Below, in pieces: positions 10,815 through 22,499 of a stretch of DNA of 64,000 nt; position 1 is the first letter of the stretch; each line of letters opens with the position of its first letter. The stretch is from the NCBI RefSeq assembly GCF_032854445.1, contig NC_088300.1:58128984-58192983 (forward strand). Direction: 5' to 3'. The notes beneath the pieces are model-generated. The model did no database searches. It saw nothing but the letters and a program-made list of their open reading frames with translations, and was not told the origin of the DNA. The position numbers and the translations under genes were made by a program. The DNA is from Liolophura sinensis. Its lineage: Eukaryota > Mollusca > Polyplacophora > Chitonida > Chitonidae.

Positions 10815-12165
10815 CGAAGAGATGTCAGGCCTGAAGTACTTCATGGGTACAAAGAGATGTCAAACCTGAAGTACTTCATGGGTACAAAGAGATGTCAAGC
10901 CTGAAGTACTTCATGGGCACAAAGAAATGTCAAGCCTGAAGCACTTCATGGGTACAAAGAGATGTTAAGTCAGAAGTATTTCATTGGTGCAAAGAGATAT
11001 CCAGTCAGAAGTACTTCATTTGTGCAGACAAAGAGATATCAAGTTAGAAGTACTTCATGGGTACAAAAAGATGCCAAGTCAGAAGTACTTCATAGGTGTA
11101 AAGAGATGCCAAGTCAGAAGTACTTCATGGGTGCAAACAAAGAGATGCCAAGTCAGAAGTACTTCATGGGTGCAAACAAAGAGATATCAAGTCAGAAGTA
11201 CTTCATGGGTACAAAGAGATGTCAAGCCTGGAGTACTTCATTGGTGCAAAGAGATATCAAGTCAGAAGTACTTCATGGGTATAAAAAAATGTCAAGCCTG
11301 AAGTATTTCATGGGTACAAAAAGATGTCAAGCCTGAAGTACTTCATGGGTACAAAGAGATGTCAAGCCTGGAGTACTTCATGGGTACAAAGAGATGTCAA
11401 GTCAGAAGTACTTCATGGTTACAAAGAGATGTCAAGCCTGAAGTACTTCTTGGGTACAAAGAGATGTCAAGCCTGAAGTACTTCATGGGTACAAAGAGAT
11501 GTCAAGCCAGAAGTGCTTCATGGGTACAAAGAGATGTCAAGCCTGAAGTACTTCATGGGTACAAAGAGATGTCAAGTCAGAAATACTTCATGGGTACAAA
11601 GAGATGTCAAGCCAGAAGTGCTTCATGGTTACAAAGAGATGTCAAGCCTGAAGTACTTCATGGGTACAAAGAGATGTCAAGCCAGAAGTACTTCATGTGT
11701 GCAAAGGGATGTCAAGCCTGAAGTACTTCATGGGTTTAAAGAGATGTCAAGCCAGAAGTGCTTCATGGGTACAAAGAGATGTCAAGCCTGAAGTACTTCA
11801 TGGGTACAAGAGATGTCAAGCCTGAAGTACTTCATGGGTACAAAGAGATGTCAAGCCTGAAGTACTTCATGGGTACAAAGAGATGTCAAGCCTGAAGCAC
11901 TTCATGGGTACAAGAGATGTCAAGTCAGAAGTACTTCATGGTTACAAAGAGAAACAAACAGATGTCAAGTTAGAAGTGCTTCATGGGTACAAATCAAGTC
12001 AGAAGTACTTCATAGTTACAAAAAGAAACCAACAGATGTCCAGTTACAAGTACTTTATGGGTACAAAGAGAAAAACAGATGTACAATCAGAAGTGCTTTA
12101 TGGGTACAAAGAGAAACAAACAAAATTTCAAGTCACAAGTACTTCATGGATACTGATTAGCTGGT
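10815..12165. repeat. 35-nt tandem satellite, about 38 copies
   Basis: The unit reads roughly GAGATGTCAAGCCTGAAGTA followed by CTTCATGGGTACAAA. The unit is homogeneous in the centre (11200-11880). At the left edge a few units carry GTGCAAACAAAG in place of GTACAAAG. At the right edge (11940-12165) units lengthen with AGAAACAAACA insertions and lose identity, as expected for array ends. Two unit classes exist: GCCTGAAG, which carries a TGA, and GTCAGAAG or GCCAGAAG, which does not. Open stretches of 90-125 codons in more than one frame (for example 10962-11336, 11359-11721) arise where the second class predominates, and I do not treat them as genes. Confidence 0.96.
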
Positions 12166-12529
12166 TTATCTTTGTGGACTAGAGCTTTAAATGTTGTGAA
12201 TGGGACATGTTATAAGACAGACATCCCTAGTGAGTTAATCGGGGAAAATCTAACAGATCTGAGATGTACATGTTACGGAGCTAACACAAATGGGACTATC
12301 AAAATCGACCGTTAATTACCACAATTAAATATAATTGTATAATTGTATTGCATAAAATTGTTTCTACCGAATGTTAGTATCTTGGTAAGTAATGAAGAAT
12401 TCTTCTGGGGAGGATTCAAAGATGGGTTATGTAACTGTAATTCTTACGCCAGCTAATTTCATTTTCCTGTCAATCTGATTCCACATGTCGACAGAACTTA
12501 AAAAAAAACAAACAGTCACGGCCTCCAGG

Positions 12530-12900
12530 CTACATGCACATACCGCTATAGTTCAGGGTTGGGTCCTTGATGCGCAAATATCCCAATACAAAGCAGCCTG
12601 TTCTAAAATCACCCACAACCAGGAAGGTATTACAAAATGGTTTCGCTCCCGGAAGTATGGTAAAGAACCATTTTCTCGTGTTTTGTATGTATTGACATTT
12701 GTGGCCGCCATTATGAGATAATGCTTAGTTCACTCACAACCAGTTAACTCGATTAATAGAGGAAAACGCATTTTCTGCAATCCTTGGTTTGACGGAAAGC
12801 TGACTTCGTTATCTGACTCCAGTCAGCCAGATAATCTCATTCTGTCAAACTGCGCCTCGGACCCCACATCAATTCAGCCTGGAAATCTGGAATCCTCTCG
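12530..12900. repeat. Dispersed repeat family A, copy 3
   Basis: It contains CACAACCAGGAAGGTATTAC, CCCGGAAGTATGGT, TGTATGTATTGACATTTGTG and CCATTATGAGATAATGC in the same order as the copy at 4975-5450. It extends to the region near 12890 (CTGTCAAACTGCGCCTCGG against CTGTGTCAGACTGCAAATCG). Confidence 0.6.
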
Positions 12901-13680
12901 TTGGAAAAAAATGAGTTTAACAAAACCTTGACGGACAATATTACCTGCATAAAATTACTTGCAAAGTCTTTGGAATTTGAGACCAATTTAGACCGAATTG
13001 ACTTCCAAACGAGATATTTGTCATTTCTTGGAAACGCCAGTATGTGAATTTCAGTATATTTATATGTATAAGCGAATGACAAATGAGAATGGACTTTTTT
13101 CATACTATAACATTTTTCGGTCATCTTTACGATGCCAAGGTTTGTATAGTATGTCCAGATCTGTACAATTCACAACTCGAGAACGTGTATTGTTGAGCTA
13201 GGCCTAGAGTGTTTATCAATAACAGTGAGCCGCAAATGCAATCAAATCATAGTCCATCCGTCTGATTATCGGGATTCAACAACAACGCCTCAGGGAACTG
13301 ATCCCAGCAGACGACAGTAAACATATTCACAATGCGTCAGTCGTCAAGCTTACTGACGGAGGGAAAAAAGGCTCCGGGAAATCCTAATGCCTCACGAAGT
13401 ATTAGACAAAATACTGACCTAAAGCTGTAATCGAACCTTTGACCGCATTGCCCCGTGAACCGTCACAAATCCTCTATTTCAGATAGACCAGTGACAATTT
13501 AAGACTGCCTCCTCACACCTTGAGTACTAATACCGTATTATTCACGTCATCATATACATAGTACTGAAAACGTCAATCAACATCATTTGCAGAGATTATG
13601 TTATGAAAATTAGATTAGATTATGTTTAAAAATGAAAATAACGAATATTCTTTGAAGTAATTTAATTACATGAGAGGTTT

Positions 13681-13800
13681 CCGTCCTGGTCTGTCCGACT
13701 TTTTAAGCTTTAGTCTCATTTTGTCCTACACGTGTAGTGCGGACTTATTGAGCTTTGGTCTCATTTTGTCCTACGCGTGTAGTGCAGGCTTGTTGAGTAC
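13681..13800. repeat. Two-copy 45-nt duplication carrying 12-bp palindromes
   Basis: The phrases TCTCATTTTGTCCTAC and GTGTAGTGC occur twice, 45 nt apart. Each copy holds a palindrome-like core: CTACACGTGTAG at 13726-13737 (perfect, with a CACGTG E-box) and CTACGCGTGTAG at 13771-13782 (one mismatch). There is no gene next to it to regulate. Confidence 0.8.
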
Positions 13801-16800
13801 CATGAGACAGTGACAACTATCGTATCAGCTTGAAGTTTCATTTTTTCCTTGACACAATTTAAAAGTGTGCAGGACTGGCGTCGTAAATCGATTTCCAGTG
13901 TGTCTTGTACACATGTAAAAACATTGATATGAACTCGACGGCAGTGGTGCCACACTCCTGTACAATACACCAGGAAGCTTTTGCCCCCTCCGACCCAAAA
14001 GCTACGTCGACGTGGTTAGATTGGATTATGGAAAGAACACTGCTCAAGGGGAAGTTTGGTAATGGGCCTCGGTAATGGTCTTATTCCGATGAGATTATAC
14101 CGGAGAATAAGATTGACAGGCAAGCTGTGCCCATCTCTCTCACAACAACCAGTATAGTCCTTCACAGCGGAACACATTCGAGACACTAAAGACCACGGGA
14201 TTGCTTTAAAGCGCTCTCAAAATGCTAATAATTTTTCGTAAAGGTCATGTGTCAAGTGCATTGTCTTTCGTAAGTATGAAGACCTTTTTATAATAATTGA
14301 GAAACAACTACTGGCTTGCGGGTAAATTTACCACGCCGGAGGTTTAAGGGCAGCGTGTGTTCAAGTATGCTTTAGACATGCACAAGATAGGATAAGCCTG
14401 TATTAACGAAGGCAATTGCCTCTTATACATACAAAAACCACACAGGAAGCATGGTATTATATGTCCACCTTTTTTATCGACATCCTTTCGTTGGTTTCTG
14501 TTTGTTTGACAAGCTATTAGATCAATTATTTCCACTAAGAATATTCGTTACATTTTTATCAGTCAGAATCACAATGTATATTGGGCAATTACGTCTTGGG
14601 ACTTAATTAATAAATGGGCTGGTGACAGAGTCACCGAGAGGAATCGCAACAGTAGATGGAAATTGATGCTGATTGTCTTTTAGTGAGACTCCATCGAAGC
14701 GTGAGACATCTACGGGGCGTATAACTCATTATCACTCCAGTTTAATCAAGCCGGGACATGTTTTTTAACAATATTTCAAGGTTTGGTTGTAGTCCTTTTA
14801 CGATCAAACTTTCATTTGTACAGAACGTTCTCGCTAATATTGTGTTCTCGTGTGACCTAATATTTATGGATAGAGGAATCCGTGAATAATGGTTGTACAT
14901 GCTTGTCCAGACAACTGCTACAGTAACGACATCAAAGAAACAGGAAAGCAGTTGAAGATAGCGACAAAACATATCTGTTGCAGTAAACACTGATGAATGC
15001 GGTTAGTAACCCAGTCATACAGATACATTTATTCAAAGAAAGAGTGCAGCGTTTGTTTGTTTTTTATTTGTTTATACTGAAGGACAATCCTGCAGGTTTT
15101 CTTGTTTTCGGTTACGATATTTCCCAATGTATCATCATTGTAAGATGAAACTTTTATTTTTTATCATTCCTTGCGTACTAAATAAACTGAGCAAAAACAA
15201 ACAGGTTACAAAATATTTAACGGAAGGAAAGAGATAATAATGTAACATTTATTTGGTTCTAAGATCAATAGTTTTCAATAGTTAACAATAGTTTTTCATT
15301 GTGTTATGTCTTTGTAAATTTGTTCTGTTGCTGTGTTATTTCTGTTCATCGCGTGAACGTGGCTTAAACAGATGGCTTGTCAATTACAACAGCAAACGTT
15401 ATATTCGTCAAAGCGTCCTTTTACGTTTGCATCGTCAGAAAGGGTTAGGTATAAACAAAGTTGCAGATCTTCCCGGAACCGCTAATGGGTTCAGTTTCCG
15501 AAAATTCTGCTTTTGTATTAAAAATGGGAATGGAAGGCGTTATTCCATTTTAATTTAATTTGCAATATTTCAACACACTGTTTAAACTGAATCGTTTGGT
15601 GTTGTAATTTTGTTTGGTCAGTTATTAAATAACCGCCTCGTTTACTGATTTGATGGAAGAGTCAGCTGGCACTGATCTGTCATTTGAACGCTGTTTGTAA
15701 AAATGCGATGAACACCATTAGACAGCGTTCTGCAAAACTGATCGATTTTCTTGTTCAGCTTTTTTTTCCAATGGAGTAATTAAAAATGCTTTAATAACAG
15801 CAGATTTTACGGTGGTCAGCTAGGACATCCGTGCTTTTGACTAGTTCGTCCGAAGGTGTGGTGGTCGAACGAATTTATAACTATGTGGTATATGTATTAA
15901 ACATCAAATGTCCATCGGTCAAAATTCGCGTCAAGCTCCCACCTTAGGAAACAACATGATCACAGCCAAAACCAAAAAGTAAAAAAGCCAAAAAAGTTGT
16001 TCCCCTCAAGCGGTTAAAAAGTAAAATAATCATTCCATCAGCTGTATTCTGTTACATTCTACAAATCCCTCGTGTCCTTTTCTCTCAGAGCTTTTAGTTC
16101 AAAGTCTTCTGTGCAATATCTTCAGGCATAAAGGACCTGTTCTATGACCTTTAAATCATCTTTTAGGACTTAACGAACCTTTGTTAATGTTAAGTTATTT
16201 TCATTTCTTTGCTCAAATATACCGATATAAATTTAAAAGCCTAAAACAAATGTTGTTTGCTAAAGTAGTCGTCGACTTTCATTAGCGAGTTCTTCGAAAC
16301 CTTTGAAATGTGCTCGTTGTTATGGCCGAAAAGGCTATAGGCATCCCTTAGTAACAACAAGTGCGTCACATTGCTCTTACAGTTCACCGTCCAAACAATT
16401 TTGTCCTGTCAGCATTTTCCCTGCCAGCTGTTTTAGATCGTGACTAATTAATACCATTACGTTCAAGCTAACAGCAACCTGGTTTACGTCAGCACATAAT
16501 ACCATTACTGGAACGTTTTTCTTCACCTTGTTGTGATATTTACATTTGTTAATTCCCTAACCTGAATTTGTTCTGAAAATACATTTTCTTAATGTAGTAC
16601 TTGCCAATTTATCTTTCACAGATTAAGATGGAATTGCTTCAAAGGGAAAACATTCGTAACAATTATTAGTAGCTGTGCTTTTGAAATGGTAGAGTTCCAG
16701 GAAAACATGCAAGTGTGTCGCTGGAAATTCCACACTCTCCAGCAGGTCAACAACGATCAATGAAGAAAGCGACAGCTATAGGCTTATACAGTTTTCACGA

Positions 16801-19325
16801 TACCAAACACATCCGAGCTTTCAACACCGAATCCCAAGAGGCTTGACATTTTCATTCGGGTAAACGGCGCCTAATCCAACTCCGTCCCTCGACAGTTCTA
16901 ATAGACCGATGCATTCACCAAAACTGAAATGACTGCTCTAAATATTCGACTCTTGCTTAACATTTGTCTCAGCGACTTAGAGCATCAAGGAAATTAAAAC
17001 TCGATCAGGAAGAATTGTGATGTTGAATAATTCAAATCGAAACATTGTGTATTGCAGTATGTCTATTATTCAATCAATCAATGGTACCAGCAGTTACTGA
17101 ATATGTATTTAATAGCTCAAGATACTGCAAATACTCATTACTATTTACTAATAAATAAATATATGTTTCCAATTTAAAGAACTGAGTTGAGGAGGCTGAC
17201 TCGTTCCTTCATTTCCTAGTAAGTTTACTTATAACAAGGTGTATAGAGTAGAACTATGGCTTGTTTGAGATATTAATTTTCTGTTCCTATAGATTACTTG
17301 ATTTCATGTCAGGGTCTAGTCACGGCCCTTAACAAATGAAATTCAGTTAATCTATATTTTATTCAAGCAAAGATTATTGCAAAGATTTTCAAGCAAGGAC
17401 AAGAGCCGTTTTTATTTTGTCATAATAACAATGTGTCACTTCAGGCTTTAAAAATTAAACAGTCTTAATTTTCAAGCATGTTTAAGAAAATTACATCAAA
17501 AGATGCTGGTTATTTAGTTTCAAATAGTTGGCAAAGAAAGAAGGTATCGCTATATAGTATTTCACGGCATTCAACTGAGAAAAAAACACGCTCTGTGCAT
17601 TTCAACCGCCATTTTCTGTTCCTTTGTACTTCCTTATCGAAAACATAGCTAAGAACGGCATTCATCTTACACCGTGAATAGATATCACGAGGACAAGGAT
17701 TTAGACCGTAAGAAAGTGATTTCATTTCCTGCGGCCTTTGTTCTTGCCGTTTGATCTTAGTACCCTTTGTACTGGATATACCTATACATGTATGAGGAGA
17801 CTATCGATTCCACCGTATCACCGGCCAGGCCACCTTACACACAACACATTAACATTGGTCTCAAGACTTTGATTGATTCCTGGCCTTCCGCTCGGTCTTT
17901 AAAGGTTTCCCGGCCTTTTGACCATTCTAATTACCCAATTAGATCATGGCTGTAATTAGATGTAACGAAGTTCATACACGTCGAGCAACCGTGGGTTCAC
18001 GTTCGACATTGTTACGTTCTGCTTCACGTGGCAAAGTAAATCAAGTTAACTAGCAAGCCCCCTCTCTTTTGAACAGCTTTCTTCAGCTTTTGTCATCAGT
18101 CTATCAGTAAGCAGTACAATGGGGCATATTTTTGTTGCTGTTGCTTCATTGGTTTGTGCCGTTTGTCGTTCGATACTGTTCACCGCATGGGCCAAGCAAG
18201 AGCAACTGGAACCGTAGCTTTATATATCTTGTTACTGTTGACATACCATTTGCGCCCTATTTGTGTAAAGTTAGCCGGTGTGACAACAATGAGAGGTTAC
18301 AATTGATTAATGCTTACCTGTTTTCCCCTCAGTATTTGTCCTATAACTTTTTAAATACATCTATCGGCCGATATAACCTTTTGAAGCAGAATTTGATCAC
18401 AAAGCTACCAACTTTTCTAAACTCTTTTTCTGGGAATTAATTATCAAGTAAGCACAATTGCTGCTTGAAGAATTACATACTTGTTGATGAATCGAGTGTT
18501 CACATAAGATATTCTTTGAGGATATTTCTGGTCAATGCAAACGATGGACTAGATGTGTTAATGCCCCAGTTGTGACTCCAGTTGTAACAAAGCTTGCTAT
18601 CTCTCAGCTACACGTGCAAATAAATGTATAAATGATCGTTACCTATCACCTGACTGTATAAGACATGAAGGTGGCCATGAGACGTTTAGCAGTCCTACAT
18701 GTACAAGAGAAAGAAATAAAGATAAACGATGTCTTCGTCCACAAGTAATATAATCACACGAGGCAAAACAGTCATTTATTTCTCTGGTATTACTGGCTAT
18801 TTCTGACATTTACTGCAGACCATATTAAATCGTATAAAATGGCCATCTATCTTTTCTGAAAAATACCAGCAAAGTCACTGGAGTAAGACGAATCGAGATG
18901 CCATTAATTCTGTTTGGCTGACATTAGTTTAAATACATAGGAAAGCAATACATTCAGTTTGCGTTCAAAAATCTAAGTAATGGTCTTTTCTGTAATTTCA
19001 TCTGTAACTTACAAGCATCAAGTGACATTAGACAAGCTCAGAAAGTATCCTTTTATAAGACTGGCTGCATTGCACCATCAGATAGTGACCAATCCATACC
19101 CTCACCTTACCTTTTGAGTGAAACAGTGGATACCTCAGGTACAGGATATGTTTTTCGCATAAAACTGTCTTATCTTGTGTTTAGGTTTTTCTGTTAGTTT
19201 GTTCGCGTAATATCGTAGCACTATTAATCACGGAGGACAGTGCAAACGTCATAATCCTGGAGCATTCAAATTAATCATACACAATTGAGCGCACAGACGA
19301 CGTCTTCACATCTGTGCAATATCAA
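13801..19325. other. 5.5 kb gene-poor, AT-rich DNA
   Basis: I see no recognisable protein domain, RNA gene or internal tandem array. The longest open stretches (15301-15558 and 18132-18440, plus strand) have AT-rich codons, no domain and no splice context that I trust. Confidence 0.5.
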
Positions 19326-19329
19326 GGTT

Positions 19330-19590
19330 AATAGCCATTCAGGTGAGAGGGAATAATGGATGTATTGATGATGCTGACACCTTCGTGTTATGGTTTACCA
19401 GGGTCTCAGATCGAGGCTGTCCACGCCGCCAGACACAGGCTACATCGAACATGTGCAGTGTTCTCACCACCGGTTCCAAGAACTGTCTCCCCGAAACTAG
19501 GTCACGGGGACGGAAGGTCACCTGAGCTGAGCTCTAAGACAGGTCCTGTTACTTCAAGGCCTCAGGACAAGGGCCACCGGCCGTCGTAGT
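19330..19590. other. GC-rich coding-like patch, strand unresolved
   Basis: This patch is clearly more GC-rich than its surroundings and open on both strands. On the plus strand a good acceptor (TTATGGTTTACCAG) is followed by about 62 codons ending at TAG (19587-19589), rich in Pro, Ser, Arg and His, as a terminal exon could be. On the minus strand a frame beginning after GAGCTCAGCTCAG and ending at CTG|GTAAAC is also open. I do not recognise either product. It may be one exon of a gene whose other exons I cannot find, or an exapted or decayed fragment. Confidence 0.25.
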
Positions 19591-19867
19591 TTTCTTCAGC
19601 CCAGCGATTTCCAATTCATCAGATACAATACAAGCTTTTATTTTCTATTTCTTTTTTTCAGTTTTGCAGATTCGTAACAACATTTAAGACCGCTGGATCT
19701 CAAGTTTGAGAAAAAATATGTTGATTCCAATCCTTAACTATCCAGTGGTAACAAGGCGTTCAGAGGTGAAATATGAAATATACTGGTAATGACTTAACTG
19801 TTTTTAACTAATGGAAGCCGGATCAGGGAGTCATCGTAACATTGGGTTGTTGGGCACCTGGGAAAGA

Positions 19868-19893
19868 GGGGGTGGGGGGTGGGTAGGGGTGGG
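19868..19893 (+). other. G-quadruplex-type motif
   Basis: Five runs of three to six G are separated by one or two bases, so the motif meets the usual four-tract pattern. Related G-rich tracts without the full pattern occur at 21088-21106 and 28222-28249. Confidence 0.7.
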
Positions 19894-19954
19894 ATACCTT
19901 CTACAATCAATTAAGAAACCTGCACAGCGTATCGCTGTGCCCTCCATTAGGAAT

Positions 19955-20035
19955 GAATGATTTGTATAGCTTAATGCCACTTCAGCAATATTCCAGTCAT
20001 ATCCTGGTGGCAATGTCTTGGGAGGTTCCACTGGT
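19955..20035 (+). mobile_element. Fragment of a probable molluscan SINE-type repeat
   Basis: TAGCTTAATGCCACTTCAGC followed by AATATTCCAGTCATAT and a GGTGG step resembles a repeat I remember from gastropod genomes (GCTTAACGCCACACTCAGC, AATATTCCAGCTATATGG). There is one short, diverged copy and no target-site duplication is visible. Confidence 0.4.
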
Positions 20036-21641
20036 AAGCCAGGTAATCATATCGCCCTTCATTCAATGCGCCAAATGAAATGTTGCGTCAAATCGTATTA
20101 TGCGATGTTTATACAGTCATACACCTTCTGCATGTTACTCTGGCTCAAACTGACGTTTCGCTAATCTAAACAGGGCAGATTTCTATTTACAGCAAATGAT
20201 TTGCCTTCTTGGTGGGGACTCGTTGTCACCAAAGAGTAGACGGTGGTTAAATTCGGAAACTTTTGGTGTTTAAAGTGAAGTTTTACGATGGTAAGCCATA
20301 TTGCAAGTATATGCGAAAATTCTCTTTGTGATCTGCAAGCTGACTAATTGACTTCTCAAATATTAAGCGTAAAAATCTTTAGTTTCTCAAAATGTTCGAT
20401 AGGTAGCTCTAGGTAAGTCTGAAATAGTTCCGCTGATGATCTATCAAGTATTCTGGGTAATCCGTCAGTTGCAGGCCGTGGACAAATATGTATATTAAAT
20501 AACCCTTCAAACCACATCGCGTGTGTCAAGCAACATACCGGCTGCTACGTTAGCCTCTTCGAATAATATACCATCTTGCTGTTTATTTCTGCAAGTAAAA
20601 GGATTTGAACTTGTTAACGTGTTAGACTTATTCTTATGATTTATATATGGGTGGAATACCAGGATTCCCTTCATTGAGAAAAGAGCTATCTCAATAGTTC
20701 ATAGATATTAGTTTTGTTATTACAAATTGTTTGCCTTCCTACAGGTGAGACAATGAGACACGACTTTATTCATAGGCCGGGTTGAAATATCTGGGTGATC
20801 TGCTCTGCTGGCCGTTGATTGGTGTAAAATTCATGAAGTCTGCGGAATGGGTGAAAGAGAACGGCAGTATGAAATAAGCCATTTCCCCCCCACTTTTTCT
20901 TCATTTCTGGGGTTGGGGTTGGAGCTAGAATAGACAACAGCTTCGTCTGGATGCTTGTCGTGTAATCCGATACCGCTGAATCTTGTTTTCGTCCCGAGAA
21001 TGCTGCTGCACATTCTCGGAAATTGACACAAGGTTCAGATTACACAACAAACACCACTGCGGCGGTGTTAAACCCTTAATCGAAATTGGGAGGGGGGCGG
21101 TGGGGGGAATGGTGACGCTGGATCGTGAATCTTACCACCGCTTTTGTACGTAACATATCACCACGTGTTAACATCGATTCTGTTATCGCTCGACGATGTT
21201 TAATTTCTTTTGTTTTTACGAATATTACACACACATAAAAGCCGCTTCTTTTCTTGTGTCTAAGACACACCTCTTAACTTACCGCATCTTTAACATCGCA
21301 AGTGGGTGAAGGGTATCAAGTGGCTAATAAAACGGAAGTGCCTCTAGGATGTCACAGATATGCAACAACGTGCATACCACAGTAAGATTTATATTCGCAA
21401 GACATACAACTGTGCAATACCAAGACGCCTCCTAAGCTGGCTCTCTTGAAAAAATGAAAATGTCGACGAAATCCTCAAGACTCAAAACTGACATAAAGCT
21501 AATCATGATATCTGTGGAACGAAGGCAAAACGACAGTCTGGAATTGTGGGTAACACTACAAAACTGCCCGAGCAGTTTGGTGCTGAACAGAATCGTTGCA
21601 TGAATGAGAATCCACCTGCGTTACAGCCTGTAGCCAGTTGA

Positions 21642-21932
21642 AAAAGGCCGTTACCACAATATAATTAGTCAATTGTAGAAGGCCATGTTATCACAATATA
21701 ATTAGTCAATTGTAGAAGGCCATGTTACCACAATATAATTAGTCAATTGTAGAAGGCCGTGTTACCACAATATAATTAGTCAGTTGTAGAAGGCCATGTT
21801 ACCACAATATAATTAGTCAATTGTAGAAGGCCATGTTAACAATATATAATTAGTCAATTGTTGAAAGCCATGTTACCACAATATAATTAGCCAATTGTAG
21901 AACGCCATGTTACCACAATGTACTTAGTCAAT
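21642..21932. repeat. 37-nt tandem array, about 8 copies
   Basis: The unit reads AAGGCCATGTTACCACAATA followed by TAATTAGTCAATTGTAG. Copies differ by single bases, and the last two decay. There are no unique spacers, so it is a minisatellite and not a CRISPR array. Confidence 0.95.
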
Positions 21933-22151
21933 AAAAAACTGAATTAAACTAAACTGGCGACGAAATATGCATTCCCGGAAGCATGGGGATGTGGAGGAAT
22001 TTATTTGGTCACTAATCTGCCGGAAGACAAACTGTTAATTACATGAACATTGCGCCTTCATGTGTCAAATAAGAAAGAGGCCCTCATGCAGTGGCTCAAA
22101 AAACTTTGAGCCATGTATTCACACTGCTATCATATATATATCATATATGCT

Positions 22152-22154
<3 letters not shown>

Positions 22155-22236
<82 letters not shown>
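22155..22236. repeat. (AT)n microsatellite, about 41 dinucleotides
   Basis: An uninterrupted AT run follows shorter CATATAT blocks starting at 22128. Open frames translating as alternating Ile-Tyr through it are artefacts. Confidence 0.98.
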
Positions 22237-22239
<3 letters not shown>

Positions 22240-22344
22240 CCTTGACTAATGAATCGCAGATTTTGATCCAGTTTGTATCGACTGGGCAGTGGCTGCAAGT
22301 CATTAGGTTAGTCCAAACCTTTGGGGTTGCATTAGTACACAAAT

Positions 22345-22490
22345 CAGAGGCCTCCGTGGCCGAGGTGATTAGCGTGCAAGCGAGGCGCAATGGCCAACGA
22401 GCCTCTCACCAATGGGTTTCCACTGCCCTTCCCTCTTTCCTCCCACCATAATGTTGCCCGCCACCAATCAAATACATAAATCGAATAAAT
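22345..22490 (+). mobile_element. Degenerate tRNA-derived SINE, family C
   Basis: It begins with GAGGCCTCCGTGGCCGAGG and GATTAGCGTGCAAGCGAGG, a tRNA-like head. It continues with CCTCTCACCAATG and a shortened body including TTTCCTCCCACCATAATG, then an AAATACATAAA tail. The B box region is deleted, so it should be transcriptionally dead. Confidence 0.75.
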
Positions 22491-22499
22491 AGCACACAA

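Noticed and set aside
10962-11791. Open frames of 90-125 codons in the 35-nt satellite as a repeat protein gene
   Set aside because: Frames exist in more than one phase, stop whenever a CCTGAAG unit comes into phase, and show no purifying pattern in any frame.
21642-21932. CRISPR-like spacing of a 37-nt repeat
   Set aside because: Units are directly adjacent, with no unique spacers, in a eukaryotic intergenic region. It is a minisatellite.
22060-22451. Frames encoding long Ile-Tyr runs
   Set aside because: They are direct translations of the (AT)n microsatellite.
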